NCBI RefSeq assembly: GCF_029626155.1
Contig: NZ_JARUBL010000001.1
Span: 3,073,501 to 3,137,500, forward strand
From: Solwaraspora sp. WMMD1047
GTDB lineage: Bacteria; Actinomycetota; Actinomycetes; Mycobacteriales; Micromonosporaceae
Reading direction: 5' to 3'
DNA: 64,000 bases
Within the stretch, counting starts at the first letter, position 1. Every line of letters starts with the position of its first letter. The notes beneath the pieces are model-generated. The model did no database searches and was not told where the DNA came from. It worked only from the letters and a program-made list of their open reading frames with translations. Below are positions 1 to 7,982 of the stretch, piece after piece. Position numbers and translations under genes: made by a program.

Positions 1-2
1 AG

Positions 3-3000
3 GTCACCGTCCAGCTCGCCCTGAAGTACCGCCTCGACCAGGACGGCACCACCACCCGGGCACGGGAGCTGCTGGACTGGACGATCTGCGAGCCGGCGCT
101 CGGCTCCGGCGCCTTCCTCAACGAGGCGATCAACCAGGTCGCCGCCGAATACCTGCGCCGCCGCCAGGCCGAACTGAAGGTCAACCTGGACCCGGAGACC
201 TACCACCTGGAGCTGCAGCGGGTGAAGGCGTACATCGCCCTGCACAACTGCTACGGCGTCGACCTGAACCGCACCGCCGTCGAGCTGGCCGAGGTCTCCG
301 TCTGGCTGAACGTCATGCACGCCGGCCTGCAGGCCCCCTGGTTCGGCCTGCACCTGCGCCGCGGCAACTCCCTGATCGGCGGCGCCCGCAAGCTGTACGC
401 CCCGAAGCAGCTCGCCGACAAGTCCTGGCTCACCACCGCCCCGCAGGAGAAACCCTTCCGGGACGGTCCGATCGACCCCGGCACCATCCACCACTTCCTG
501 CTCCCGGCCGACGGCTGGGGGGCGGTCGCGGGGGAGAAGGAGGCCCGCGAGCTGGCCCCGGCCGAAACCGAAAAACTCAAAAAATGGCGTACGGCGATGA
601 AGCGCGTCCCGAACGCCAAGGGCTCGAAGCAAAAGCCGTCGCAGGTGGCCCGGTTGCAGGCGCTCGCCGGCCGGGTCGAGTTCCTGTGGGAGCTGGTCGG
701 CCGCCGGCTGGCCATCTCGGAGCGGGAGATCCGCCGCCACATCCCGGTCTGGGGCGCCGACGACCTGCCCCCGGTGACCGAGGCGGTCCCCCGGGAGAAG
801 ATCCTGGCCGACCTGACCGCCCCCGGCACCCCGTACTGGCGCCTCAAGACCCTGATGGACACCTGGTGCGCCCTCTGGTTCTGGCCCCTGGACAAGGTCG
901 CGGTGCTTGACGGCTCGGACCCGGCGTACGCCAACTCAGTCCAGGTGAGCCGAGTGGAGGACGAGCCGGAGTTTGTGGAGCAGGCCATGGTCGAACAGGC
1001 CGACCTCTTCGGCAACGTGACATCGCAGCAACTCAAGCTGCCGACCTGGACGGGTTCCCGCAAGGCCACAGCCAACGAGACGCTGCGCCAGCAGGTCCCG
1101 CTCACATCGCTGGACGACTGGATCACCTTTGCCGAGTCCCTGATCGGCCGGCGTGACGTTGTGACCGACGACTTGGCCGCGATCTACGCCGATCTCACCA
1201 CTCTGCCTCAGATGACCGCGTACGAGACCAAGCTCGACGGCCTGATCGGCGTTGATCAACCGTGGGCGTTGGCGGAACGCTTCCCATGGCTGCACGCCGC
1301 CGAGGAGCTCGCTGAGCAACAGGGCTTCTTCCACTGGGAACTCACCTTCGCCCAGGCTTTTGCTAACGGCGGCTTCGACATCCAAGTCGGCAACCCCCCC
1401 TGGGTCCGGCCAACTTGGAAGCTCGATTCTGTTCTTGCTGAGGTGGATCCGTGGTTTGCTCTTGCTGAAAAGCCGCGTTCCGAGGTCGTTCGGGATCGCA
1501 AGAATATGATTCTATCTAAGGATCGCCAGCTCTACTTTGCACTCGAGCTTGCTCGGCATGTCGGATTAATGAACATCGTATCCTCACTCTCTGAGTATCC
1601 ATTATTGGTTGGTACGCAACCGGATCTCTATCGTTCTTTCATGTGTCGGGTATGGGCAAACTCGGCGCCGAGAGGATGTGCGGGGATGATACATCCGGAT
1701 ACTCATCTCGTTGGTGCCCGCGAAGGCAGCCTTCGTGGCCAGGCGTATCGCCGTCTGAGGCTGCACGCACATTTCAGAAATGAACGGAAGATTTTTCCTG
1801 ACGTACACAACAATACAGATTTTGGCGTTCATATCTATGGCAAGGAACGGGACGTCGACTTTGGTCACCTGAGTTACCTCCACGACCCATCTACTTTGGT
1901 TCAGTCGCTCGAACACGATGGATCTGGCCCTCTCCCGGGCATAAAGTACCGAGGTGCATGGGACGTCAGACCCCATCGCTCCCGTGTCGTTCGCATCGTT
2001 GACTCACTGCTTGAAGAATGGCATCGGTTGGCACCTGATCGCGGATTGCCGCCAGCTCAGTCCCCGATCCTCTATCCAATATCAGTACATGAACGGGATG
2101 CAATTTCAGCCCTCTCCGGTTTCCCGCATAGGATGAAGTCGCTGAGGCCGCGCGCTAGTGCTGGTTTTCATGAGAAAATGGCAAAAGATAAGGGACTTAT
2201 CCGGTGGAGTACAAGCAGGGTGGAATCCCTTGGGGAGGTCATCCTGCAGGGTCCGCACGTGGGAATTGCTACCTCCTTCAGTAAGGAACCGAAGGACCCT
2301 TGCAAGAGCAATAATGACTGGTTGCCCACGGACCTCAGAGGCATGTCGTCAGACTTCGTGCCCACTTCGAACTACGTCAGAGACTGCGCGAGGGACGAGT
2401 TCCTGCGGGCACAGGACTCTTGGGGCGATCGCAAGTCGACTGAGTATTATCGGCTTGCCTGGCGAGTGATGGTACCGTTCGACACGGAGCGGAGTCTCTT
2501 CTCTGCGATCCTTCCTCCTGGGCCGGCTCACACACATGGCCTCTTGAGTTGCGCGCTCTCGACCAATATCGAAACACTCTTGGCGTCTGGATTCTGGGCA
2601 GCCCTGCCTGTTGACTACCTCCTTCGCATTACGTCTAAGGCGAATCTCCACGTCTCTGACGCATTTTCTATGCCTGTTGGGAATCCAAGTCACCCGCTCG
2701 CACAGCCCCTTTTGTTGAGAGTTCTGCGATTGAATTGCGTAACCTCGGCATACTCGGGCCTCTGGAGTGAGGTGTTCAGCGAGGAATGGGAAAGCGAAGA
2801 CTGGGTATTCGATTGGCCGCGAGTGCAAAAATTGGCACGGATGGGCTTTGGCTGGAACACTGAATCACCTTTACGGACGGAGTTCGAACGCCGGGCGGCT
2901 CTTGTGGAAATCGATGCTTTAGTGGCCGTATGGCTGGGCATAGGCGTCGACGAGCTGATTGCAATTCTGCGCTCACGTTATCCGATCCTATCGGCTCGCG

Positions 3001-3251
3001 AAGAGCGGATGTGGTTTGATCGGTTTGGTCGCAAGATTGCTCAAAGCCCCTATGTCTTCGGGTATGGGCAGACGAAATTTCATTACGAAAGTCTGATGGC
3101 GCACTTGGACGATCCGGAACGAAATCCAGTACCAGAGGGGTACGTGGCGCCATTCTATAAGGCAGATCGTGAGAGCGAATACCGTAAAGCACACGCCGTC
3201 TTCAGTAAGCGGCTGCAGGATGCCGTAGATGTTGGCTGGGGGGCGTCATAG
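3..3251 (+). CDS. Large Eco57I-type N6-adenine DNA methyltransferase, 5' end outside the window
   Basis: The reading frame is open from the first bases, so the N terminus is missing and the GTG at 222 is internal. The SAM-binding motif I (EPALGSGAF) is encoded near 108-135 and the catalytic motif IV (NPPW) near 1395-1406. About 425 residues separate them, far more than in simple gamma-class methylases, so a long insertion lies between. This layout fits Eco57I-domain methylases of restriction-modification, BREX (PglX) or DISARM (DrmMI) systems; it should methylate adenine in a specific DNA sequence. The last ~600 residues probably form the target-recognition part. DNA upstream of motif IV is about 65-70% GC, while from about 1430 to 3250 it drops to roughly 50%, with AT-rich codons uncommon elsewhere here. 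Which defence system it belongs to cannot be judged without the upstream genes. Confidence 0.85.
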   Translation, partial: VTVQLALKYRLDQDGTTTRARELLDWTICEPALGSGAFLNEAINQVAAEYLRRRQAELKVNLDPETYHLELQRVKAYIALHNCYGVDLNRTAVELAEVSVWLNVMHAGLQAPWFGLHLRRGNSLIGGARKLYAPKQLADKSWLTTAPQEKPFRDGPIDPGTIHHFLLPADGWGAVAGEKEARELAPAETEKLKKWRTAMKRVPNAKGSKQKPSQVARLQALAGRVEFLWELVGRRLAISEREIRRHIPVWGADDLPPVTEAVPREKILADLTAPGTPYWRLKTLMDTWCALWFWPLDKVAVLDGSDPAYANSVQVSRVEDEPEFVEQAMVEQADLFGNVTSQQLKLPTWTGSRKATANETLRQQVPLTSLDDWITFAESLIGRRDVVTDDLAAIYADLTTLPQMTAYETKLDGLIGVDQPWALAERFPWLHAAEELAEQQGFFHWELTFAQAFANGGFDIQVGNPPWVRPTWKLDSVLAEVDPWFALAEKPRSEVVRDRKNMILSKDRQLYFALELARHVGLMNIVSSLSEYPLLVGTQPDLYRSFMCRVWANSAPRGCAGMIHPDTHLVGAREGSLRGQAYRRLRLHAHFRNERKIFPDVHNNTDFGVHIYGKERDVDFGHLSYLHDPSTLVQSLEHDGSGPLPGIKYRGAWDVRPHRSRVVRIVDSLLEEWHRLAPDRGLPPAQSPILYPISVHERDAISALSGFPHRMKSLRPRASAGFHEKMAKDKGLIRWSTSRVESLGEVILQGPHVGIATSFSKEPKDPCKSNNDWLPTDLRGMSSDFVPTSNYVRDCARDEFLRAQDSWGDRKSTEYYRLAWRVMVPFDTERSLFSAILPPGPAHTHGLLSCALSTNIETLLASGFWAALPVDYLLRITSKANLHVSDAFSMPVGNPSHPLAQPLLLRVLRLNCVTSAYSGLWSEVFSEEWESEDWVFDWPRVQKLARMGFGWNTESPLRTEFERRAALVEIDALVAVWLGIGVDELIAILRSRYPILSAREERMWFDRFGRKIAQSPYVFGYGQTKFHYESLMAHLDDPERNPVPEGYVAPFYKADRESEYRKAHAVFSKRLQDAVDVGWGAS

Positions 3252-3414
3252 AATTCTCATTTCTCGATCTCTGGGCGGCCAGGTCGGATGATACTCGGAT
3301 TCATCTGCGGGAGCCGAAACACACACCTTTACCGCGAGGCAGCGGATAGTCAGGTTGGAGTCGCGCTATATGGCAGGTTCCACTGCCAGTTGGCGCGGGT
3401 GAGAGGATCGCAGC

Positions 3415-3828
3415 ATGACCTACCGCGTTGCCTACTACATGCATGAAGAACTGCGAGCGGATGCGGGCGCGGTTGTCGAATTATTCGCCCGTCGGGAGCG
3501 CCGGATTGCGCCCCACGGGCGTCGTGCAAATACGTACTGGTTCGCGCCTTTGGGTGGGGAGGACGTGTTGCGGGCGGATGTTGACTTTGATGCTGGGCGG
3601 GCCGCGCTGCGGTGGCTGGCTGACGGGACCTTCGCGGCGGACCTTGAGGTCGGTGGGGCGATCGTGGTCCTGGAGTCGTCGGACGTTCCGCCCGTGACCA
3701 TCCCCGGAGGGCTCGCGCGAGTGTCGATCGATGGGGTGCGGCGGGCGGTCATCGGCCTCGTGGAGACCGGGCAGCGGCCCGTCGTCGTGGAGTGGCACCG
3801 GATCAGTGACGGAGTTCGCCGTTCCTGA
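3415..3828 (+). CDS. Hypothetical protein, 137 aa
   Basis: ATG start preceded by a purine-rich GAGAGGA 7 bases upstream. The protein is soluble, with no signal peptide or membrane segment, and mixes basic and acidic residues in a plausible alpha/beta pattern. No family was recognised. It follows the methyltransferase by 163 bases on the same strand and its GC content is back near 65%, so it is probably not part of the AT-rich acquired segment. It could be a small accessory or immunity-type protein, but nothing in the sequence proves that. Confidence 0.6.
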   Translation: MTYRVAYYMHEELRADAGAVVELFARRERRIAPHGRRANTYWFAPLGGEDVLRADVDFDAGRAALRWLADGTFAADLEVGGAIVVLESSDVPPVTIPGGLARVSIDGVRRAVIGLVETGQRPVVVEWHRISDGVRRS

Positions 3829-3987
3829 TCATCAGGACGTTGTCGCCGATGCACTGTAATGCTTGGTCTGCTTGAAGAGTTGGCAACCACTTGGGTCTGT
3901 AATACGCCCTCCACCCTGGACTGACGCTTGCGGGCAACGGAGGATGGGGGGAGTTGGTTGCCAGCCACTATTCGAGGAGGCACCGAG

Positions 3988-4812
3988 TTGGCTGACGCGA
4001 ATGAGTTTCGGCACTTTCTTCGGCAGCGGCGGATGGAGCGGGGGTTGTCGCAGGACGCGCTTGGGGCCGAGGTGCACGTGAGCGGGTCGCAGATCGGGCA
4101 CTACGAGAGCGGGCGGTCGATACCACCGGATGAGTTGGCCAAGGCTCTTGACGCGTTCCTCGGGACGGGGGACGAGTGTCAGCGGCTGGTGAAGCAGGCG
4201 CGGGGGGAGGCGGTCGCGCCGTGGCTGCGGCCGTGGAAAGAGAACGAGGAGCGCGCGGTCCTGATCCGGACCTACCAGCCCAACCTGGTGCCGGGTCTGC
4301 TGCAAACCGAGGAGTACGCGCGGACGATCCTCGCGGCGGGGCCGCACACCGAGATCCAGGTGGAGGAGCGCACCCGGGAACGGATGGCGCGGCAGGCGGC
4401 CACGCTCGGGCGGCCCGACCCGGCGGTGTTGACCGCGATCATCGGCGAGGCGATGCTGCGGCACGACGACCCAAACGTCATGAAGGACCAACTCGAACAC
4501 CTGGTGGACATCGGGCACCGGGCGAACGTGCACATCCGGGTGCTGCCGTTCTCGGCGGGTCTGCATGCCGGACTGACTGGCGCATTCGCCATCGCCACAC
4601 TGCCCACCGGAGCCCCGGTCGTCTACCTTGAGGACCAGGTTGAGGGAAAGATCGGCGCGAGACTGCAGGACATTCGGCACGTCTCCACCGTCTGGGAAGC
4701 GCTCTGCGCGCGAGCGCTACCCTGTGATCAGTCCCGCAACCTGATCCTGAGGGTGATCGATGACTACGAAGAACGAGCCAAGCTGGCGAAAGAGCACCCG
4801 TTCGGGCTCTAA
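3988..4812 (+). CDS. XRE-family helix-turn-helix regulator with DUF5753 domain
   Basis: Residues ~1-65 form an XRE helix-turn-helix (RQRRMERGLSQDALG followed by VSGSQIGHYESG). The remaining ~200 residues match the DUF5753 ligand- or partner-binding domain typical of Streptomyces WhiJ-like regulators, including the TYQPNLVPGLLQTEEYAR stretch. The TTG at 3988 is chosen because GAGGAGG lies seven bases upstream and translation from there begins directly at the DNA-binding domain. The gene overlaps the DUF397 gene by 53 bases, the standard arrangement for this regulator pair, in which the small partner is thought to modulate the DNA-binding protein during development or stress. Confidence 0.9.
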   Translation: MADANEFRHFLRQRRMERGLSQDALGAEVHVSGSQIGHYESGRSIPPDELAKALDAFLGTGDECQRLVKQARGEAVAPWLRPWKENEERAVLIRTYQPNLVPGLLQTEEYARTILAAGPHTEIQVEERTRERMARQAATLGRPDPAVLTAIIGEAMLRHDDPNVMKDQLEHLVDIGHRANVHIRVLPFSAGLHAGLTGAFAIATLPTGAPVVYLEDQVEGKIGARLQDIRHVSTVWEALCARALPCDQSRNLILRVIDDYEERAKLAKEHPFGL

Positions 4813-4948
4813 CGGTGGCGACTGCGTCGAGGTCGCCGACAATCTGCCCGGCCGGGTGCTGGTCCGGGACACCAAGGACCGCGAAGGCGGAACGCTGACG
4901 TTCGGGTCGGCGGCCTGGACCGCGTTCGTGGTGTCCGTCAAGCGCTGA
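4760..4948 (+). CDS. DUF397 small partner protein, 62 aa
   Basis: The protein opens with the DUF397 signature W-R-K-S-x-x-S-x-x-x-G-x-x-C-V-E-V (WRKSTRSGSNGGDCVEVA), contains the VLVRDTKDR segment and ends in FGSAAWTAFVVSVKR. DUF397 proteins are small acidic partners of XRE/DUF5753 regulators in actinomycetes. The ATG lies inside the 3' end of the regulator gene, with GAGGGTGA just upstream, so the two are translationally coupled. The last ~20 bases of the gene plus downstream sequence recur at 5579-5611, suggesting that a second copy once existed. Confidence 0.88.
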   Translation: MTTKNEPSWRKSTRSGSNGGDCVEVADNLPGRVLVRDTKDREGGTLTFGSAAWTAFVVSVKR

Positions 4949-5104
4949 CCGCGTACCCGGGAAGAAGCGGGAGGGACGCACGGACCTTCCTCCCGGCCCC
5001 GACGAACCCGGCGCCCCGGCCCGAGCGTCCACGACCCCGGACCGGGGCTTCGTCGTCTCCGCCACTCGAATGCCCTGATCATGGGATCGGCGTCGATGCT
5101 CAAC

Positions 5105-5110
5105 TACGCT
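5105..5110 (+). promoter_or_regulatory. -10 box of a probable leaderless promoter
   Basis: TACGCT matches TAnnnT and ends six bases before the GTG at 5117. No clear -35 hexamer is visible. The transcript would begin at the start codon. Confidence 0.4.
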
Positions 5111-5116
5111 GACACG

Positions 5117-5563
5117 GTGGTCAAGCGGGGAGCGGGAGCCCTGGTGCTCGGTGTACTCCTGATGGCGGGATGCGGCGCCGACGACGGACTCCCGACCGGC
5201 GACTGGCGGCACAACGGCGCCGAGGTGAGCGCCGCGAAGATCGAGTCATACGCGGGCAATGGCCACTGTGACTGGCAGGAGGCGCACTTCCTGCACGTGG
5301 TGCGGCCCTTGAGCGGTGAGTCGGGGCAACGCCGCCAGTTCGTCCGTGATCCCGAGGGTGTGACCGGTGTGCCGGAGCTGCGGCAAGGGTTCCGAGCAGA
5401 TGCCGAGCTGCCTACCGACGCGGCACCGACGGGCTACGAGAACGACGGTACGGAGTTGTGGCTGGCGGGCAGCGACCAGGACGTACGTGCCTACCTGGTC
5501 AGCGAGTCCGGCGAGAAGGTGGAGGCTTGGCCGCGGGCCGATCCGCCGGTCGGCTGCGACTGA
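5117..5563 (+). CDS. Putative lipoprotein, about 148 aa
   Basis: From the GTG at 5117 the protein starts VKRGAGALVLGVLLMAGC, a short lipoprotein signal peptide with lipobox LMAGC, so it is expected to be lipid-anchored outside the membrane. The rest (~125 residues) is hydrophilic, with two more cysteines, and has no recognised domain. The GTG is preferred over the ATGs at 5081 and 5096 because TACGCT (5105-5110) ends six bases before it, the usual spacing of a -10 box for a leaderless actinobacterial gene, and because the earlier starts add a non-hydrophobic extension. Function unknown. Confidence 0.65.
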   Translation: MVKRGAGALVLGVLLMAGCGADDGLPTGDWRHNGAEVSAAKIESYAGNGHCDWQEAHFLHVVRPLSGESGQRRQFVRDPEGVTGVPELRQGFRADAELPTDAAPTGYENDGTELWLAGSDQDVRAYLVSESGEKVEAWPRADPPVGCD

Positions 5564-5622
5564 ATGGTCCGTCCGTCGGTGTCCGTCAGGCGCTGACCGC
5601 GTGTCCCGGAATGGGGCGGCGC

Positions 5623-5876
5623 TCAGCCGGGCGGCTTCGGCGTGACGTGCGGCCGGACTGTCGGTTCGAGCAGTGACAACGTGCGCTGCCGGGTATCGAG
5701 GCCGACGCGGATGCCGATCGGCATGGGCAGGTTCGGTCCGGCGTGTCCGAAGTCGACGTTGCCGAGCACCGGGATGTCGCGGTCGCCGAGTACGTCGAGG
5801 ACGATCTCGGGCGGGGTTGTGGGCGCCTCGGGGGAGTGGAGTCCGGCGATGTCGCGTGGGACGCCGACGACCATGC
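5623..5876 (-). pseudogene. C-terminal remnant of an LD-carboxypeptidase (peptidase S66)
   Basis: About 84 codons read on the minus strand match the C-terminal end of S66 LD-carboxypeptidases: LDVLGDRDIPVLGNVDFGH, a conserved LPMPIGIRVGLD segment and the final strand TLSLLEPTVR. The catalytic histidine in NVDFGH is kept, but the nucleophile serine and glutamate, normally far upstream, are absent. Upstream of about 5876 the same frame no longer resembles the family, and DNA beyond the nearby insertion sequence does not supply the missing part. This is therefore a deletion remnant rather than a gene simply split by the element. The intact enzyme would trim murein peptides in the cytoplasm. Confidence 0.7.
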
Positions 5877-6119
5877 CGCCAGGCGGCGCCGTCGCCGTGG
5901 AAATCCCGATCTCTTGGCTGCTACAGGTGGTCCCAACTCGGTCGTCAACGTCGGCGAGCCAGACCACTCGGATGCCTACACCTTCCGGATAGCTGCTACC
6001 TGGTCCACCTTGGAATCGCTGCCCGGTCGGTGAAACCCTGGCCGGTCGTGACTGCCAGCATCCCTCGCGGCCGGCTGCGTCGTTCCGGAGGAGATCACCC
6101 AAGCTCGCGTCTGCCCTAG

Positions 6120-6142
6120 TACGGCAGCCGCCGTTCGGGATC
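6120..6142 (+). repeat. IS left inverted repeat
   Basis: Starts TACGGCAGCCGCCGTT and is preceded by CTAG. It matches the complement of the right end with two differences in 23 bases. Confidence 0.9.
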
Positions 6143-7523
6143 ATGGCTGAAGTTCGAGGTTAAGGCGGCGTGTGTAGTGGGCTCGTCGGGCTCGGGCTTG
6201 ATGCCGTCGCCGCCAGCCTGACCAGTGCAAACGATGGGCGATGCCGCTGATCGGGCGGATGATGCAGGCGTTGATCAGCCGGCGGACCTCGTTGACGGTC
6301 AGCTTGATCAGTCCGGTGTCGGCCGGATTCTCGGCGGCGTCAGCGGCGCAGATCGCCAGGACGGCGAGGGCGGCCAGAGCGAGGGTGGTGAAGCGGTGCC
6401 AGGAGTCCCAGCGGCGGACCTGGTGCTGGTCCAGGCCGACTTGGCTCTTGGCGGCCTGGAAGCTCTCCTCGATGCTCCAGCGGATCCCGGCGACCCGCAC
6501 GAGCTGGGCGAGGGTGGCGGGTCTCGGGGTCCAGCAGCGGTAGAAGGCCAGCTCACCGGTGCTGGTGTTGCGGCGGATCAGGAGGCTGTGCCGGCCGCCG
6601 TCGTCGGGGTCAGCGTCGGTGCACACGTCATCGAGCCAGGCCCAGTCGTAGAAGCGCGGCCCTTTCGACCCGGCGCCGGCAGAGCGGCGCTGCCACGCCG
6701 AGGCGGGCAGGTCAGCGGCGATCTGGTCGGCGCGGATGCGGGTCTTACCGCCGTCGAGGGGAACCAGGTGGCTGCGGGACACCTCCAGGACGTAGCCGAG
6801 CTGGTGCTCACGCAGGTGCGCACGGAAGGCACTGCTGTTGCCGTAGGCCTCGTCCGCGGCCACCCACCCCGCCGGCACCCCGGCGTCCAGGGCCGCGGTG
6901 ATCATCTGTGCGGCCAACTCCGACTTGGTGGCGAACTCGACCTCGTCAGGCACGCCAGCGGCCTGGCAGCGGTCCCGGTCGTCGGTCCACGACGCCGGCA
7001 GATACACCCGCCGGTCGATCAGCGTGTGCCCGTCAACGCCGGCGTAGCCCAGGAACACCCCGACCTGGCTGTTCTCGATCCGCCCCGCCGTGCCGGTGTA
7101 CTGACGCTGCACCCCGACCGTGTGAACACCCTTCTTCAGGTCGCCGGTCTCGTCCACGGCCAAGACCGCGTCCGGGGCGCCGAACCGGCCGGCGATCAGC
7201 TGCCGCAGATCGTCACGGACAGCGTCGGCGTCCCACACCGCCCGGTACAACAACCGCTGCATCGCATCCGGTCTGCCGTGTCCGGCCTGCTCCGCCAACT
7301 GCCAGCACGTCTTCACCTCAAGGTCAGCCAGCAGCCCGGTGACGAACTGTCCCGCCGCCCGCCGCGGTTCCAATCGGCCGAACCGGCCCGCGAAGCACCC
7401 CAGCACCTCGGCCAGCACCCGCTCCCACCGACCAACCGCTACGCTGTGGCACGCGGCCACCGCCAAATCTGAAGTTATGTCCACAACATACAGACGATCA
7501 CGCGGTGGCCGCCTCGCGTCCAC
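6141..7523 (-). CDS. IS701-family transposase (DDE superfamily)
   Basis: A full-length DDE-type transposase of about 460 residues. The three catalytic acidic residues are in VLAVDETG, WVAADEAYG and the WSIEESFQAAK segment, all intact. The open frame reaches the TTG at 7547, inside the terminal repeat; the GTG at 7523 is a more likely start, and GTGs at 7487/7484 are also possible. The enzyme cuts and rejoins the element ends in DNA. The gene lies wholly inside the inverted repeats and its stop codon overlaps the left repeat by two bases. The frame is uninterrupted, so the element may still be active. Confidence 0.9.
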   Translation of the reverse strand: MDARRPPRDRLYVVDITSDLAVAACHSVAVGRWERVLAEVLGCFAGRFGRLEPRRAAGQFVTGLLADLEVKTCWQLAEQAGHGRPDAMQRLLYRAVWDADAVRDDLRQLIAGRFGAPDAVLAVDETGDLKKGVHTVGVQRQYTGTAGRIENSQVGVFLGYAGVDGHTLIDRRVYLPASWTDDRDRCQAAGVPDEVEFATKSELAAQMITAALDAGVPAGWVAADEAYGNSSAFRAHLREHQLGYVLEVSRSHLVPLDGGKTRIRADQIAADLPASAWQRRSAGAGSKGPRFYDWAWLDDVCTDADPDDGGRHSLLIRRNTSTGELAFYRCWTPRPATLAQLVRVAGIRWSIEESFQAAKSQVGLDQHQVRRWDSWHRFTTLALAALAVLAICAADAAENPADTGLIKLTVNEVRRLINACIIRPISGIAHRLHWSGWRRRHQARARRAHYTRRLNLELQP

Positions 7524-7539
7524 CCCACCCCACCAGCAA

Positions 7540-7562
7540 GATCTCAAACGGCGGCTGCCGTA
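7540..7562 (-). repeat. IS right inverted repeat
   Basis: Read on the minus strand it starts TACGGCAGCCGCCGTT and is followed outside by CTAG at 7563-7566. Confidence 0.9.
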
Positions 7563-7590
7563 CTAGCGAAGGTCCTCACCGACCAGCGCT

Positions 7591-7626
7591 GGTGCACTCT
7601 TACACCGGGTGGTGTACTCTTGCACC
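7591..7626 (+). promoter_or_regulatory. Symmetrical operator/promoter of the HicA-like/HTH gene pair
   Basis: Two 16-base repeats, GGTGCACTCTTACACC (7591-7606) and GGTGTACTCTTGCACC (7611-7626), are separated by GGGT, giving a 20-base (two helical turn) period. They are also mutually inverted: GGTGCA/TGCACC are the outer arms and TACACC/GGTGTA the inner arms. TACTCT at 7615-7620 fits a -10 box inside the second repeat, so a bound dimer pair would block transcription. The nearest DNA-binding candidate is the HTH protein at 7983. Confidence 0.6.
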
Positions 7627-7711
7627 ACTGTCAGCGAGGAATGCGAGTCCACGGGAGGGCCGATGAAATCTCACAAGAAAGTCTTTACGAAAACGTTCCG
7701 AAAGGGCGCAG

Positions 7712-7963
7712 ATGATCAGTGCGGGTCGTCACCCCAAGAAGGAGATCGCCGATGCGCTGCGTGGAGCTGAGGAGGCCGGTCTCGCTGTCGCCAAGATTCA
7801 TCGGGGACACCGGTGGGGTGAGGTTCGATGTGCCCCTTGCCGGGCAAGCCGAGCGGTCTGGTCGACACCTCGTGATCCCGCGACCCACGCAAAGCAGATC
7901 GACCGGTTCACCCGGAGTCACAGTCACGCCCAGCCCCCGTCGGGGAGCGGCGGCGACTCATGA
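7712..7963 (+). CDS. HicA-like small protein, possible toxin
   Basis: An 83-residue protein. Its core KKEIADAL, VAKIHRGHRWGEVRC, SRAVWSTPRDP and HAKQIDRF resembles the actinobacterial HicA-like (double-stranded RNA-binding-fold) family, in which a histidine in the H-x-G-H-R-W region and the C-terminal R-F/H stretch are conserved. HicA proteins are mRNA-cleaving toxins; this branch usually sits next to a DNA-binding gene. The ATG at 7712 has GAAAGGG seven bases upstream. It precedes the HTH gene by 19 bases and follows the operator at 7591-7626. Toxicity is an inference. Confidence 0.7.
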   Translation: MISAGRHPKKEIADALRGAEEAGLAVAKIHRGHRWGEVRCAPCRASRAVWSTPRDPATHAKQIDRFTRSHSHAQPPSGSGGDS

Positions 7964-7982
7964 GGGTGGAGGGAGGTAAGCC

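Larger units (their letters stand above)
6120..7562 (-). mobile_element. Complete IS701-family insertion sequence, 1443 bp
   Basis: Terminal inverted repeats begin TACGGCAGCCGCCGTT at both ends and match in 21 of 23 positions (6120-6142 and 7540-7562). Each end is flanked by CTAG (6116-6119 and 7563-7566), the four-base target duplication usual for IS701-type elements. A single intact transposase gene fills the element on the minus strand. Intact ends, duplication and reading frame suggest a fairly recent insertion. Confidence 0.92.

Noticed and set aside
1..3251. Assignment of the methyltransferase to DISARM or BREX
   Set aside because: Domain type fits, but no DrmA/B/C, PglZ or BrxC gene is visible; the helicase at 19 kb is 16 kb away behind unrelated genes.
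5001..5055. Terminator after the DUF397 gene
   Set aside because: A GACGAA/TTCGTC hairpin exists, but it has bulges and a long loop, so support is weak.
5877..6115. Further coding sequence between the S66 remnant and the IS
   Set aside because: The minus frame stays open but resembles no S66 sequence, and no ribosome site or recognisable protein was seen on either strand.
7591..7626. CRISPR-like pair of repeats
   Set aside because: Only two 16-base units with a four-base spacer and internal symmetry; an operator explains them better.
7663..7770. 35-codon ORF (MKSHKKVFTKTF...) before the HicA-like gene
   Set aside because: It has a good GGGAGGG site and AT-rich start, but the second half is just another frame of the HicA-like gene and nothing supports a product; it may be leader RNA.
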